Source: Capronia americana (Eukaryota; Ascomycota; Eurotiomycetes; Chaetothyriales; Herpotrichiellaceae). From it: a stretch of 64,000 nucleotides of DNA. How positions within the stretch are numbered: the first letter of the stretch is position 1; each line of letters begins with the position of its first letter. The stretch covers positions 186,001 to 250,000 of the forward strand of contig JADWQD010000008.1 in NCBI GenBank assembly GCA_016110215.1. Reading direction: 5' to 3'. This document shows, one piece after another, positions 11,188 to 22,700 of the stretch. The notes under the pieces were generated by a model. It worked only from the letters and a program-made list of their open reading frames with translations. It was not told where the DNA came from and searched no databases. The position numbers and the translations under genes were made by a program.

Positions 11188-12891
11188 ATGCCTGAACTAA
11201 ACGTTGGGATATGTGGCGCCGGTATTGGTGGCCTGGCAGCAGCAATTGCAATCAGAAAAGCGGGCGCGAAAGTGACCGTCTTGGAAGCAGCACTTGAGCT
11301 GGGTGAGATTGGTGCTGGCATCCAGATGACCCCCAATGTCGCCAGACTCTTGATGAAGTGGGGAGTCGACAAGGTCATTGGGGACGACTTGGTCGAGTTC
11401 GAGGTGGATTCTTTCTATGTCACTAAGTCGAAACTGGGCTGATCGATACGCTACAGGAACTGAACATGAGACGGAAGGATGGTACGAAGATTGGATACAC
11501 CAAAACCATGCCCAACGTTCGCAAGTATGTACGCCAGACTAGGAGGCAAAACGGGGACTAACATGCAGCAGGAACTTGGGCGTACCCTGGTGGTTAGGTG
11601 AGTGAGTTGAAACGGTATAGCACTACATTTACTTACCTATGGTCAGTGCATAGGATGCACCTCCATTCTGGTTTAGTCGAGGTGGCTCGGCGAGAAGGTG
11701 CAGACCTGGTCATCGATGCTCGGGTGGTAAAGGTGGACTGGACCTCGAGTCCATCGAACCAAGTCTCCGTCACAACCGAGAAAGGCAAAACCTGGACATT
11801 CGATCTCCTAATTGGTGCCGATGGAGTCCGCTCTTCCGTACGGAAAGCAATCATGCCACATGTGAAGCCGAGACCGCCGACCGGGAATTGTGCGTATCGA
11901 GCACTCGTCCCTTACGATCAGATTCGGAAGGATCCCATCGCCAAAGAACTCATTGAAAAGCTGACCATGGAGGTCTGGATGGCGGAGAAATCGTACATCA
12001 TTTCTTATCCTATCTCAGGTGGAAAACAGTTCAACATGGTACTTAGCCATCATGTGGACCATCTCGTCGACGACGTGGAGGACATTGATATGGAAAAGGA
12101 CTTCCGGCAGACATATCAGGACTATGATCCGCGTATCAAGCGTATTGTTGATATGGTAACGTCGGCAAGAAGATGGCCGCTGTTAGTCACCGGACCTTTG
12201 GAAACGTGGTCGACCAAGGAGAAGAACGTCGTATTGATAGGGTATTGCTTTTTTCCCCAGACTGATACTGGGAAATCTTTACTGACACGCTACAGTGATG
12301 CCGCTCATTCGATGACAAACCACATGGCTCAGGGAGCAGCAACATCGATGGAAGACGGCGCCTTCTTTGCCCGGACCCTGGCGAAGGTAGTGGAGGGCAG
12401 GATCAACCTCGCGCAGGCGATTGAGATATACGAGAAGTCCCGCATGCCAAAAGCATACTACAAGCAGCAGGTGTCTTTCCTCAACGGGGCCATCTGGCAG
12501 GTCGCAGATGGGCCGGTTCAGCAGGTATTATCTTCTTCCAGTCCCAGAAGTGCGACTTTCCGCTGACCCAGTACCAGGCACGAGACAAAGCAATGGCGAT
12601 GGAACTGAAGGAGGAGCAATACCTCCGCTCACCGAACCTCTACGGAGATCCGGTAACCACCTTAGAGTAAGTCTCCATTGGCCTAAACGCATATTGCCTG
12701 CAAAGTACTGAGCCGCTTGTAGGGTGTACAACTACGATGCAGAGGCAGACGCCGAGCTTGCTATCCAGACGTATCTGAATACGCATGAGCCCTATGACCC
12801 CAAGTCAGGGGTGACTGATCGCGAGTTGGAGCGATTTGTGGGCTGGTGGTACCCAAAGGAGAAACGGCCCATCAACGCATCGAAGCTATGA
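11188..12891 (+). CDS. FAD-dependent aromatic-ring monooxygenase (salicylate hydroxylase-like)
   Basis: Seven exons (11188-11403, 11457-11524, 11572-11597, 11647-12241, 12296-12524, 12578-12666, 12723-12891) encode 463 aa; all six introns are 47-56 nt. The flavoprotein hydroxylase fingerprints are present: the dinucleotide motif GAGIGG at residues ~10-15 followed by an acidic strand end (VTVLE), the DG motif in LLIGADGVRS (~160-168), and the GD motif GDAAHSMTNHMAQGAA (~302). Splicing is confirmed by restored motifs such as WWLVHRMHLHSG and LIGDAAH. Such enzymes use NAD(P)H and oxygen to hydroxylate an aromatic acid. Relatives are labelled salicylate hydroxylase or MAK1-like phytoalexin-detoxifying monooxygenase; the substrate here cannot be assigned. 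No signal peptide is seen, so it is probably cytosolic. No pathway partner lies next to it. Confidence 0.88.
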
Positions 12892-13551
12892 TCATGGAAG
12901 CACGCCGCGATCAACGTAACTGGGGTCCGATTACGGACAACCCGTAGTCCTGGTGCTGCTTGCTGTGACCAATCCTCCCCCATTGTTCACAATGGACATT
13001 ACTGAAAACCTGTCTAGAGATTGTCTGAGACATTGTACCGGAGTTGGACCTTTTACACCTTCGTAGATGGAAGAAACACCGGCTACAAGACAACTAGATT
13101 GGGATATATTGCAAACCAGCTGTGTTCTGTTCCGGTGATATACAGTTGCCATGTGCTGCGTCCACTGTGTTCGTTGTCAGCTCAATGCGGCCAGCTATGC
13201 TGTGAACAAAGGAGCCACGCCGCGTCAATCAGGCAACAAAGAGCGTCAGCAAGCTCCTGTCTCAACATCCAATATCCTTGTTTGTTCGCCGTTATTCTGA
13301 TTGTCGGCCGCGGTCTTACTATGAACGACGCGGCGTCAACCATTCTCGTCACCAGCCGTCTCTCAAAAATATTAAACCCCAAAACGTTTCACCCATCATG
13401 CCATCAATATTTCATCTTGCTCACGACACTGTCTGAGGCTCAGATGCTTCTGATCCTTTCTTAGCTCCTGGTTTGTTTCTGAACCTTCATCAAGAACCGC
13501 AGATCAGCAACGACACTTGGACCACGTTCCGCACTGCCACACAAACCAAAC
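12892..13551. other. Intergenic region, nothing recognised
   Basis: This ~660-bp gap lies between two plus-strand genes and holds the promoter of the 264-aa protein. A 147-codon open frame (13021-13464) has no domain and begins next to the preceding gene's probable 3' UTR. Confidence 0.4.
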
Positions 13552-14346
13552 ATGCCTTCCAACGCTGAACGTGGTGCCGTCGACGACGATTTTCAGCTTC
13601 CTTCGTCACCGTTATCTCCTTCACAGTCACAGCTAGAAAGCCTCCAGCACAGCCGCGCGGGCGAACGAGACAACGATGGCGCCGATGATAACCATGTACG
13701 TGACGATGAGGCCGCGGCAGCATCACCAACAACGCCATGGGGCAAAGAGCTCGAACCCGAGTTTGGCGAGAACAGCACAACCGTGTCTATAGGACTCCAC
13801 GCAGAAGGCGAGCCAGTGTACATGTCGGGCGCCGTGTCGCTGCAAGACATTGTGGAAGACGACCTAGGCGTACTGGACAACGATAACATCGACTGCGACT
13901 ACCGGCTCGTGTTTGACCAGATGCCATACAAGGTCATCCGGTGCCGGGAGCTCTACTCACTCGGCCTGCCTCCGGATGCCGACGCGCTCTTGGATCTTCT
14001 GCCGGCACAGTTCGTCACCACGAACCTGGGCATCCAGAGGGCGTGGGAGCAGTGGACCGCCTGGACGCACAATGCCGAACAGAAGGAGGACGATGAAGAT
14101 GATCCCACCGACACCGCTCTTGTGTTTGTGCAGGAAATAGTATACCGAGGGGGATTGCCTCCCAGAAGCGGCCAGCAAGTCATCTACCCGGAGGATATCA
14201 TACCGCTTGAGCATTTGCGCGCGGACGGTGCAGGGGGATGGGAGTGGAATGGCAGGACGGAGGTCTACGACCCGGCATACTGGCTGGAGTTGAGGATGCA
14301 AGGGGAGATCTGGGAAGAGATGCCGGAGATTCCCACCTTCGCCTGA
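13552..14346 (+). CDS. Uncharacterised acidic protein, 264 aa
   Basis: A single open exon encodes 264 aa. I do not recognise a domain. Residues 1-~75 are Ser/Pro/Asp-rich and likely disordered. Residues ~80-264 look folded: alternating hydrophobic patches, a block around YRLVFDQMPYKVIRCRELYSLGLPPDADALLDLLP, and a Trp-rich helix RAWEQWTAWTHN followed by an acidic loop. The C-terminus (YDPAYWLELRMQGEIWEEMPEIP) is amphipathic and acidic. There is no signal peptide and no membrane segment. It lies between the FAD monooxygenase and fibrillarin, with no sign of co-function. Codon use is regular, which supports a real gene. Confidence 0.7.
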   Translation: MPSNAERGAVDDDFQLPSSPLSPSQSQLESLQHSRAGERDNDGADDNHVRDDEAAAASPTTPWGKELEPEFGENSTTVSIGLHAEGEPVYMSGAVSLQDIVEDDLGVLDNDNIDCDYRLVFDQMPYKVIRCRELYSLGLPPDADALLDLLPAQFVTTNLGIQRAWEQWTAWTHNAEQKEDDEDDPTDTALVFVQEIVYRGGLPPRSGQQVIYPEDIIPLEHLRADGAGGWEWNGRTEVYDPAYWLELRMQGEIWEEMPEIPTFA

Positions 14347-14915
14347 TGAGCGATGAGCGCGATGAGTGCACAGAGCACCGAGTACTTTCTAGAGTATGAC
14401 CCACCGCGAAGAGCAGGAGGGTGGACTGTCATGATAGCACTGCCTCCAACTTGCACACACTTACAGCATCAGTGCCCAGGGAGGTACAGTTTCAAACACA
14501 CGTAACCTCACTTTGGGAACTTGGAGGATCTCAAAGGAAGTGTACAACTAGCCACGCGGAGTGTACCCAAGATGTACCTGGTAAAAAGATGAAAGAGAAC
14601 AAAGGCACAATCACCGTCCGCTCACACCTCCAGTACTAAACCCCACCAATGATATCAACACTTGGCATCGAGCTTCCAGGCTAACCGCTTACGGCGGAAC
14701 TGCTCCAAAATTTCGAGAAAAAAGTAGTCCGCATGCTGGTCTCCAAAATCGCAGACTGCGACCGTCCCACGAAACTTCTTCCTCCAGCTTCCGGGACTAT
14801 CAAATACTTGCTTGCGCATACGTCCAACTGAGAGTTTGACACTGGGCTACCGGCCCTTCCTACGAACTGATATTCCATTGAAGAGCTCGGGCTTCTAAGA
14901 AACACACATCCAGAT
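14347..14915. other. Upstream region of fibrillarin, nothing recognised
   Basis: This ~570-bp gap contains the presumed fibrillarin promoter. No coding signal or repeat is apparent. Confidence 0.4.
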
Positions 14916-16339
14916 ATGGCCTTTGGCGGTGCGCCGCGCGGCGGGCGAGGTGGCGGACGAGGTGGTCCCCCCAGAGGAGGAGCGAGAGGTGGTCGCGGTG
15001 GAGGCAGAGGTGAGAGAAATCTAAAACAACTTGCCAAAATGACGGGCAGCTTGACTATGCGAACGGGAAGACTGACGTGTCTGTTTCCACTTCCCAGGCG
15101 GCGGTGACTTTGGACGAGGCGGCGGTCGCGGCGGTTTTGGGAGGGGAGGCGGTCGAGGTGCACCCAGAGGAGCTGGACGAGGCGGTCGCGGCGGTGATCG
15201 CGGCAGAGGAGGGTTTGGGAAGCCCGGCATCAAAGGTGGTGCGAAGGTCATCATCGTACGTTTTTGACGTCCCCAAGGATTGCGCCAGCTTGACCAACAG
15301 AGCGAGGCCCAGTACCACGATGGCACAAATTGAGGGAAACAATCAACTAACCTGTCTATCTCTTTTCGCCTTCGATAGGAACCCCACCGTCACCCTGGTG
15401 TCTTCGTTGCCCGCGGCGGCAAGGAAGATCTGCTAGTCACCAAGAATCTCGCGCCCGGCGAATCCGTGTATGGCGAAAAGCGCATCAGCGTCGACTCACC
15501 CGCCAACCCGGGCACCGACGGCGAAGTCAACCCTGCGGGCACCAAGACCGAATACAGAGTGTGGAATCCCTTCCGATCGAAGCTCGCGGCCGGCATCCTC
15601 GGAGGTCTCGACGAAATCTACATCCGCCCTGGTGCCAGCGTGCTGTACCTTGGTGCCGCGTCGGGGACGTCCGTCTCGCATGTTGCTGATATTGTGGGAC
15701 CCACGGGACGGGTCTACGCCGTGGAATTCTCTCACCGCAGCGGAAGAGACCTGATCACCATGGCCACGCACCGCACGAACGTGATCCCTATCATCGAGGA
15801 CGCGCGCCACCCGCTGCGATACCGGATGCTCGTTGGCATGGTGGACGTCATCTTCGCGGACGTGGCGCAGCCGGATCAGGCGCGCATCGTCGGTCTGAAT
15901 GCTCATCTGTTCTTGAAAGTCGGCGGTGGGGTCGTGGTCAGCATCAAGGCGAATTGTATCGACTCGACAGCCAAGCCCGAGGTGGTGTTTGCGAACGAGG
16001 TCAAGAAAATGCGCGAGGAGAGGATCAAGCCCAAGGAGCAGCTGACGCTTGGTGAGTTGAATACCCCCCTTTCCCTCCTTCCCTCTCTTTCGACTCCCGC
16101 ACCTTCTCGCTGCTCGGTTCTGTTCCGCGTTAGGCGCCCCTGGAATCGCATGTATTGGATCGTTTGTCGAGAACGACTCCCTTTTTCGGGTCGTACTCAG
16201 ACCCTCCAAGACCGTGCACCCGTATTTCCACCGGTTTCGAATGGTAAGTAGCATGTACTGATTGTTTTTCCCTTTCGCAGAGCCTTTCGAGCGAGATCAC
16301 TGCATCGTCGCGGGCATCTATCAGCATGTCGCTCAGTGA
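14916..16339 (+). CDS. nop1: Fibrillarin, box C/D snoRNP 2'-O-methyltransferase
   Basis: Four exons (14916-15009, 15098-15255, 15379-16051, 16281-16339) encode 327 aa, the normal length. Residues 1-~80 are the Gly/Arg-rich GAR domain, encoded by exons 1 and 2. The methyltransferase domain begins after the third exon junction (EPHRHPGVFVARGGKEDLLV) and contains the AdoMet-binding strand VLYLGAASGTSVSHVADIVG, the catalytic-core strands VYAVEFSHRSGRDL and MVDVIFADVAQPDQ, and the terminal ERDHCIVAGIYQHVAQ in exon 4. Fibrillarin methylates rRNA at sites chosen by box C/D guide RNAs in the nucleolus and is needed for rRNA processing. The third intron is long for this window (229 nt). I looked there for a hosted snoRNA and saw no C/D box pair. 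Confidence 0.95.
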
Positions 16340-17497
16340 TACGCCCTGTCGTTGAGCGTGGGAGCGACTTGCATTTCGCAGCCACACACCGTCAGGACAA
16401 GAAGATGGTCATACCGGGATTGCTCTGATTGCTCTCTTCTCTCGATGCGAAAGTCACGTAAAGCACTGTGCACTCAAGCATCGAGGCTTCCGGCTGTTCA
16501 GGATCTCGAACGTGGATATGCCAGTCTTGCGTGCTTCAGAGAGCCACAGGGTGAAGTTCCCAGTCAAGAGGAGTCCGAACACCACAACCTGGCATGAGAT
16601 GACTGTCTTTCCTGTTCGGCAACAGCAATGCGCAAAGTGGTCGTTCACCACAACAACCTTTCTGTAACGAGCACGGGATACGGGCGTTTGCGGTGTTATT
16701 CAGAACGAACGGTCGTCGTATGTGCAGTATCGGGGTCGGGATAGGACAGGAATACGAATTGTGCGTTCCTTTGCTTTGCTCAAAATGTACATGACCACGC
16801 TGGCGGAATCGATCGCGCGCGGGCCGGAATGAAAAGAAAAAAACTGCAAATCGAGTGAACAACCGGACGGTCGAAGAACGAATCATGAAATGGCTATTGA
16901 GCTTTGCGCAAGAAGCTCGGCATCGTTCTCACTCATATTCGGCACTTCGGACCTTCTTTTTCGCTTAATGCATTCATTCATCCACTTACTGTGACTGCCC
17001 TTTTTTTTTGGCACATCCCACCCCATCCATATAGGCAGTCCCCACGCTCGATGCTCTTTTGACTCCTGTCCCGGCTGCGGCGGGGTTATGCTCCAGCTTG
17101 GGACACTCTCAATATGTGTCCATATATGATGCACCTGTTTCCATGATTGCCGGAGCTATGCTTATTATGTCTTACAATCCACCCCGTATGAGCCTGATGA
17201 CCATTTCACCATGTGAATTCGCATGAAACTGCAGCGATATGATTGTGCGGACCTTTGCAACCCTATCGCGACTCCATTGAAGGTAACAACAGAGTAGAGC
17301 TGGTACAAGAACAGGTCGCGCTGGTCCCGAGTAGTTACCAAAGTCCGTGTGAACGATTGGTGTCGTGTGACCTAGGGGATCCGTCGACAGATCATCACGG
17401 GAACTCATGATTCGGTAGATATGATAATGGTTGCTGGGGGATCGATGCTGGCATCCTCTGCTTCGTCTCTAGGCTTGGTGCAAGACGGCTTCAGGCC
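16340..17497. other. Convergent intergenic region between nop1 and sds22
   Basis: This ~1.2-kb stretch lies between the 3' ends of two convergent genes. No domain-bearing frame is present. An isolated TGATGA occurs near 17195 with no matching D box within snoRNA range, so no RNA gene is called. Confidence 0.4.
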
Positions 17498-18732
17498 TTA
17501 GACTTTGACGTATGCTGCAGCACGAAAGTTAGCAAACAGTCCGGTCTTCCTCTCTCATGCACTTGTGCGAACTTACTAGCATCGATCTGTTTGACCTGCG
17601 GCAGCGCCAGCCTCACTTTATTCCTATACACCGCCGGGCCCTGAAACTGCAAGGGATTCATCTCGAAGTACACGGTCTCCAGGTTCTCTTTGTCTTTTAA
17701 TTCCCTCTCGACCTCACGGAAATCGCTCAGTTGGTTAGAACTCGCCCAGAGCTCTTCCAGCTCTGTAAGGTGAGATATGTTTTCTAGGTGTGAGATTTGG
17801 TTGTTCGAAATATCGAGAACACGCAGTTTCTTGTTGTGGATGAGGGAATCGGCGGGAATGGAGGGGATGGCGTTGTGCGACACGTAAAGTTCTTCGAGAT
17901 TTGTAAGGTCAGATAGTCCGGACAGAGATGTAAGGCGGTTGGATTTCAAGTCCACTAGACGTAGGTTCGTGAGAGGGGAGAGGTTCTTGATCTCTGTGAT
18001 TTTGTTCTTGCCCAGCCAGAGTTCACGCAGTCCTGTCAAAGTGTCGAGGTTCTCGATCTCGCGGAGGCGATTTGCAGCGAGTTCAATCATGGTTAGGTTT
18101 GAGAGGCCCTCAAGATTTTCGATCTTGGAGATGCGATTTTGTACAAAATATAGTTCAGTGAGGGTGGTTAGGTGGTTGACATTCTTGATGTGCTTGATCT
18201 TGTTGAAGGACAGATCCAGACTCTTCAGGGCCGGCATGTCTTCGAGACCCTTAATGTGGGATATCAAATTGTCGTAAAAGTCCAACTCTTGCAAAGTCGC
18301 CCGCACATTGGCGGGGAGGTCGATGGATGAGATTGCATTTTGACGGAGACATAATCTCTGCACCTTCGTGAAGCGCTCGAGTCTGAGGGCGGGGAGGGAG
18401 GATATGCGGCAGTGAACAAGGTCAATGTCCTCGGTGTCGACAGGGTAGTCGTCTAGGAGGTCTTCGTCGGCTTCAATCTGGTCGACGGGAGGGGCATCAG
18501 GATCGGAGTATTCAGGGTCGGACAAGATTTCAGGATTGGTCAGGACCGCGTTGCGAGGAGGCATGCGTAGTTTGCCATCCCAGCCATTGCTGTTGGTTAG
18601 AGGAGCAGCCGCAGGCGAGTGGTGCTTCGTTTCATCTGCGGGTGGAAGTTCAATCTGGGCGTGCTTGTCCTCCTCATCGCCGTTGACGTGGGTCTGAGGG
18701 GTAGAAGTTTGGTCCTGGCCGCCGTCTGTCAT
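17498..18732 (-). CDS. sds22: SDS22, leucine-rich regulatory subunit of protein phosphatase 1
   Basis: Two exons on the minus strand (17577-18732 and 17498-17514) encode 390 aa. The last exon is only 17 nt. It replaces a read-through tail with the terminus QIDATYVKV, which matches the conserved SDS22 C-terminus and fixes the splice (GTAAGT donor, TGCTAAC branch, CTGCAG acceptor). Residues ~1-110 are acidic and hydrophilic. From ~115 onward come about eleven 22-residue leucine-rich repeats with the SDS22 pattern (LxxLDLSFNKIxHI, LREIENLDTLTGL), ended by an LRR cap around ENLETVYFEMNPLQF. SDS22 binds the PP1 catalytic subunit in the nucleus and controls its maturation and mitotic activity. The frame is open upstream of 18732 but without a better ATG; MTDGG is the likely start. 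Confidence 0.93.
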
Positions 18733-20958
18733 GGCGAAGCAGACACAGTTTTCTGTCAGAGTATAGTAGATCGGTGGAATACAGTTGCAAACGCTTTGTT
18801 TCACGTACGATACAACGCAATCGAAACGTTCGAAGGGGGAAGCGGCGCAGAGGATGTTGGATCTCGAGGGATAGAACCGAACTGCGTCACAAAAGACTCG
18901 CATGTTCAGCCTTGTCCCCGTGTCTCCGAATCCCCGCCAGTTTATCGATTCCTTACTCATATCTGACATTCTCTTCACCTTCTACTTGACCGACATTATC
19001 AGAATGTAGATTGTCAAGGCGATGGCATCGTCGAATCACTCGGCGGTGAGAGTGTTCCGCAGTCACAGTCCAGGAGGACAGCAAACTCTTCTATCTCGAT
19101 GAATTGCTGCGCGTAACTTCAATTTGCTTCATCGCTTGCACTATCGCCTCAAATCCCGGCTGGGAAGTGGCGCATCGCCTTCTTTTTCACCTTCTGCCTC
19201 GTCGCACCTTATAGTCGGGCTTCTCATTCGAATACGAGGTTTGGCGCTTGCCTCTCCCGGCCTCCTCTGAAGCGTGCGAGCCTTTACGACATCGTCGTGT
19301 TGCCCAGCAGTGGTTATATTTCGGAGCTCACATGCGCAGATGCAAGCGTCGTACTCAGAAGAAGTCGTCTGCGAACAATACACTAGACAGGTGTGATGGC
19401 CGTCGCGATAGAAACTTGCTAATCGAAACCGAGCCTCAGAAAGAAATCAGCGAATTCTTCAGGAGAGTCACTGTTGACTAAGATCTTGTGGAATGTCTGG
19501 CAGCGTCCGAAACGTGGCGCCAAACAGATTATGTCCCTAAGCGACCTAAGCCAATTCTGGGACGTCTTCCATGTCCTAGATGATGGAACTCGGCTCTTCA
19601 GCAGCCCTGAGGATCCCAAGGTCACACTGCCGCACGATGCAGTCGTCTCCTCAAGCACCCATCGAATCTCAATACCAGATTCGGACCAGAGCACCACAGA
19701 ATGTTTCTTCTTGAGTATGCGCTTGATGGAGAGGACCTCTTGTTGGCGCATGCTGCGCTGCCAATGCTTGAAGCAGGCGCCGACCCAAATTGGACGTCAG
19801 TTGAGAACTACTATTCTTTGCACTGAGCGCTTTAAGTGGCAGTGGCAGCGGCAATATAATTATCTGGCAATCATTCATCTACGTTAAACTCGCGGGTTAT
19901 CACGCGATGGCATTCCTCATTGCACGACGCGGCGCGGATATCTTCGCTGAGGCTGGCGATTGCCCCTCAAGGTCCTGCAAATGGCCATTGAGCAATGGGA
20001 CGGGAGCCTTGTGTGAGCATTGCCCATGTCATCCGAGTACAGGACCGACAACCATCTTCGGGGGCGTACATATGTGAGATGGCGCAGCGAGGAAGCTTCC
20101 AGATGGGGTTGGAGCTTTTGAACGCCGGAGGACACAAGCATGACGCGTACGTGCATTCGGCTTAGGCGAATGGCCAGATAGAGTGGCGGAGTCGAGGACT
20201 CGATGGGATGTTGGGTGTAGATCCATGTTGAATGCTGCGCGGGGTTGGGAGTATTGTCGCTATCGCAGAAGTAGGGGCGTCCAAAGGTGCGAAAAGTCTC
20301 GCCGACGATCGAGGAGAATTGCGTTGTGTTGACGCCGACTTGGTTTAACGTTAGGTAGAGTTCAATGCTCAGAAGAAACTGGCGCATGGGACAGACAGCT
20401 AGAGGGTCCGAAAACGTATCTCCTAAGCTTGGGAACAGATTGGCGGCGACTCGTGTTGAGATTCTGTAGCATGGAAGAGTGCCATGCATCAACCGCCCAG
20501 ACACAGTATGTTTACATAGAAGATCAGGGATAACGGCACGGGCAGGCCACGGATCCATGAAATCCACTTAACAATCACGAATTCGTGGCTTCCTTTCTTC
20601 GGATTAGTTGTGAAGGTCGAGAAACCTATTTCCGGCTTCGTCAGACCTCCCATGGAGTCGTGGTCTCTTACATGGTGAATGGGGGAGAAATGGTTTCAAA
20701 TATATCTCACATGAGACTCGCAAGAGGATGGACCACAATCCCCGAACATGTAGCGCATTCAATTGATAAAGCGACCGCCGTTGACTTGCTAACCGTGCAA
20801 AACCGAAGGCCAAATCCTTCAATTGGCAGGAAACGTTTCGTCTAGAAAGTGCATGCTCGATTGTTGAAGTGGTATTGTACAAAGAAGCTGTACCAAGACC
20901 CCATGCTTTTCTCTTCTCGCCATAGAAACCATCCCATCCCATCCCATCGCTGTATCCC
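18733..20958. other. Gene-poor stretch with possible ankyrin remnant
   Basis: This 2.2-kb stretch lies between sds22 and sec61b. Apart from the ankyrin-like fragments near 19690-20067 (listed separately), it holds only unsupported frames, including a 216-codon minus-strand frame at 19917-20567 without a domain. Confidence 0.35.
19690..20067 (+). pseudogene. Possible decayed ankyrin-repeat gene
   Basis: Two plus-strand fragments in different frames look like pieces of ankyrin repeats. Near 19700-19830 the translation reads MFLLEYALDGEDLLLAHAAL followed by PMLEAGADPNW. Near 19870-20000 another frame reads YHAMAFLIARRGADIFAEAG. The LLEAGADPN and LIxRGADI patterns are ankyrin hallmarks. Stops and frame changes lie between the fragments and no splice scheme joins them cleanly. 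A decayed gene or part of a multi-exon gene with weak splice sites are both possible. The assignment rests on short motifs only. Confidence 0.3.
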
Positions 20959-21489
20959 CTATGAGAACCTCTTTGTGAGTTTCGCAATCACTGCCGATAG
21001 AGTTAGCCGCTGTGTTCCCTGTCCGTGCCAGTGCAGATATAGACCACTCACAATGCAATGCCACGACGCTGAAGATGAAACCCAAGCTCAAAAACATGAT
21101 GACCATAGGATCGACCTTCAACCCAGGGCTCTCATCGGTATATAGTCTCAGCATCGTCCCTGAAGAACCGCCCGCACCTGCCGCACGCGTCGAGGTCGGT
21201 CGCGCATTCTTCACAGATTCCTTGTGGTCGGCAGCCGCGCGTCGACGAATGGCAGACCGGGGACCTCCCGGAGGAGAACCAGCGCGTGCGATAGAGGAGG
21301 ATCCGCTCGCCTTCTGTGTGGACGGCGTTGAGTCGGGGCCAGACTCAGGGCCTGAAGTCATGGGGGAGGACGGTCTCGCAGATGCCTGCGGGCGGTTTGT
21401 CAGCGTATAGAGCTTTAACTCTGGAAATTCAGAGCCGTTGGTAGCAGCTCTGTTCCGTCTCGCTCGGAGCCTGGATGAATTCGTACCAT
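20959..21489 (-). CDS. sec61b: Sec61 translocon beta subunit
   Basis: The preferred model has three exons on the minus strand (21487-21489, 21052-21385, 20959-20990) and encodes 122 aa. The last exon is certain: GTGAGT donor, GCTAAC branch and CAG acceptor join VVALH to LIAKLTKRFS, completing the tail-anchor segment. The body has the fungal Sec61 beta core: GGPRSAIRRRAAADHKESV, GAGGSSGTMLRLYTDESPG, LKVDP, then one transmembrane helix near the C-terminus. The subunit is tail-anchored in the ER membrane and stabilises the Sec61 channel. At the 5' end an ATG followed at once by GTACGA, and a CGCAG acceptor before GCATCTGCG, would give MASARPSSP as the start. This makes exon 1 just the start codon. 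The fallback start is the in-frame ATG at 21361. Confidence 0.88.
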
Positions 21490-22700
21490 GGTAGAGCAGG
21501 GCGGATAGAGAATTCAGGGATTCGACGCGACGGATGCAAGAGATTAAGGGAAACAAGCTTGATGCAAAAAAAGAGGAGGAAATATTCAGAGAGATTCTGC
21601 AGAGAGGAATAGCATGCAGGTGGAAAGGGCGTGGTCGTGTGAATCGAGAATGAAAGCAAGATGTCGGTTGTGGACACTTTTGCGAAATGCAATGCGACTT
21701 TCCGGGGAAATTCGAGCAGAAGGGGCGGAAAGCGTAAAGCCACCGTGCAGCTTGGCAGGTGAAGACGAATAGCCACTTACATTCACCTCACTCACCTTTA
21801 CACTCATCTCACCCACCTTTACGAGGTACACTCGCCTCACCCACCTTTACACTCACCTCTACACTCACCCTTCATCCTGACCTTGCTCCTTCAGCTCTCA
21901 TGGACAGCTTCTCAATCATCTTTTGAATAGTCCCACTAACCTTTCCGCCTATTCTAGGTCTGACTTCTCTAGGATATCGTGCTTGTCTTGCAGCGTCTGA
22001 GCAACCGAAGCTGGAGGTCTATCTACAAGACTGACTAGTGGTGGGTGAGGTCATCAACATAGCTGAGCAGCGAGCGCCGTGGGTGCACCATCGATACGGC
22101 ATTACAGGTTGGATGCTCACGCTCTCACTCGACGGTGAGCTCGGATCTTGCCAGGATATCGCCAGGGGGTCTCAATCTCATCACGACGAGGAGCCTTAAG
22201 CGCGTGCTTGTACTGACCCTTCCGAGGACTCTGATCGCGAATTGCAGTATTCGAGGTCGGCCACGGGCGAGATAAACCGCTCTGATGGTCATAGCGGACG
22301 GATGAGCCATCTGTTTCCACGGAGTCTAGGTCATTCTGCATTGTAATTGCGAGTATCACTGATTGGAACGAGTGATACTACAGATGCTGAGATACCTAGA
22401 TACCTGTGTGCCACGTAAAGTTACTACGTACCTCTGGTTGAGCATAACATGTAGAAGAATGATATTGGCTTGTGACATTCACTTCCTATAGTAGCATGCC
22501 GGCGTGTCGGTTGGAACAGTATTTTGGAACTTCCCATACGGAGTATTAAGTTGCAGTTGCGCGCTACCATGCCTCTTCTCTTCCAGCGCGCGGGGATCTC
22601 TGAGATGCTCTGGTCTCTGTGATGAATAATGGCATCTCCACCCTTCTCACCCTCCTTTCCGGCGCCTGTTCCCCAAGCCCCAGGCGGGAACATCATCTCG
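21490..22700. other. Intergenic region with a pyrimidine-rich repeat
   Basis: This 1.2-kb stretch contains the sec61b promoter and the repeat at 21774-21871 listed separately. The remainder shows no coding or RNA signal. Confidence 0.4.
21774..21871. repeat. Degenerate tandem repeat (CACCTTTACACTCA type)
   Basis: About six imperfect units of 14-19 nt built from CACCT, TTTACACTCA and CTCACC blocks run through this segment. On the minus strand, the sense strand of sec61b, it reads as repeated GGTGAGTG. The repeat is upstream of the sec61b start and could be in its 5' UTR or promoter. Confidence 0.6.

Noticed and set aside
16052..16280. Intron-hosted snoRNA in the long fibrillarin intron
   Set aside because: No pair of C and D boxes with flanking terminal stem could be found.
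19917..20567. 216-codon minus-strand frame
   Set aside because: No recognisable domain and no typical codon pattern; the strand opposite shows ankyrin-like motifs.
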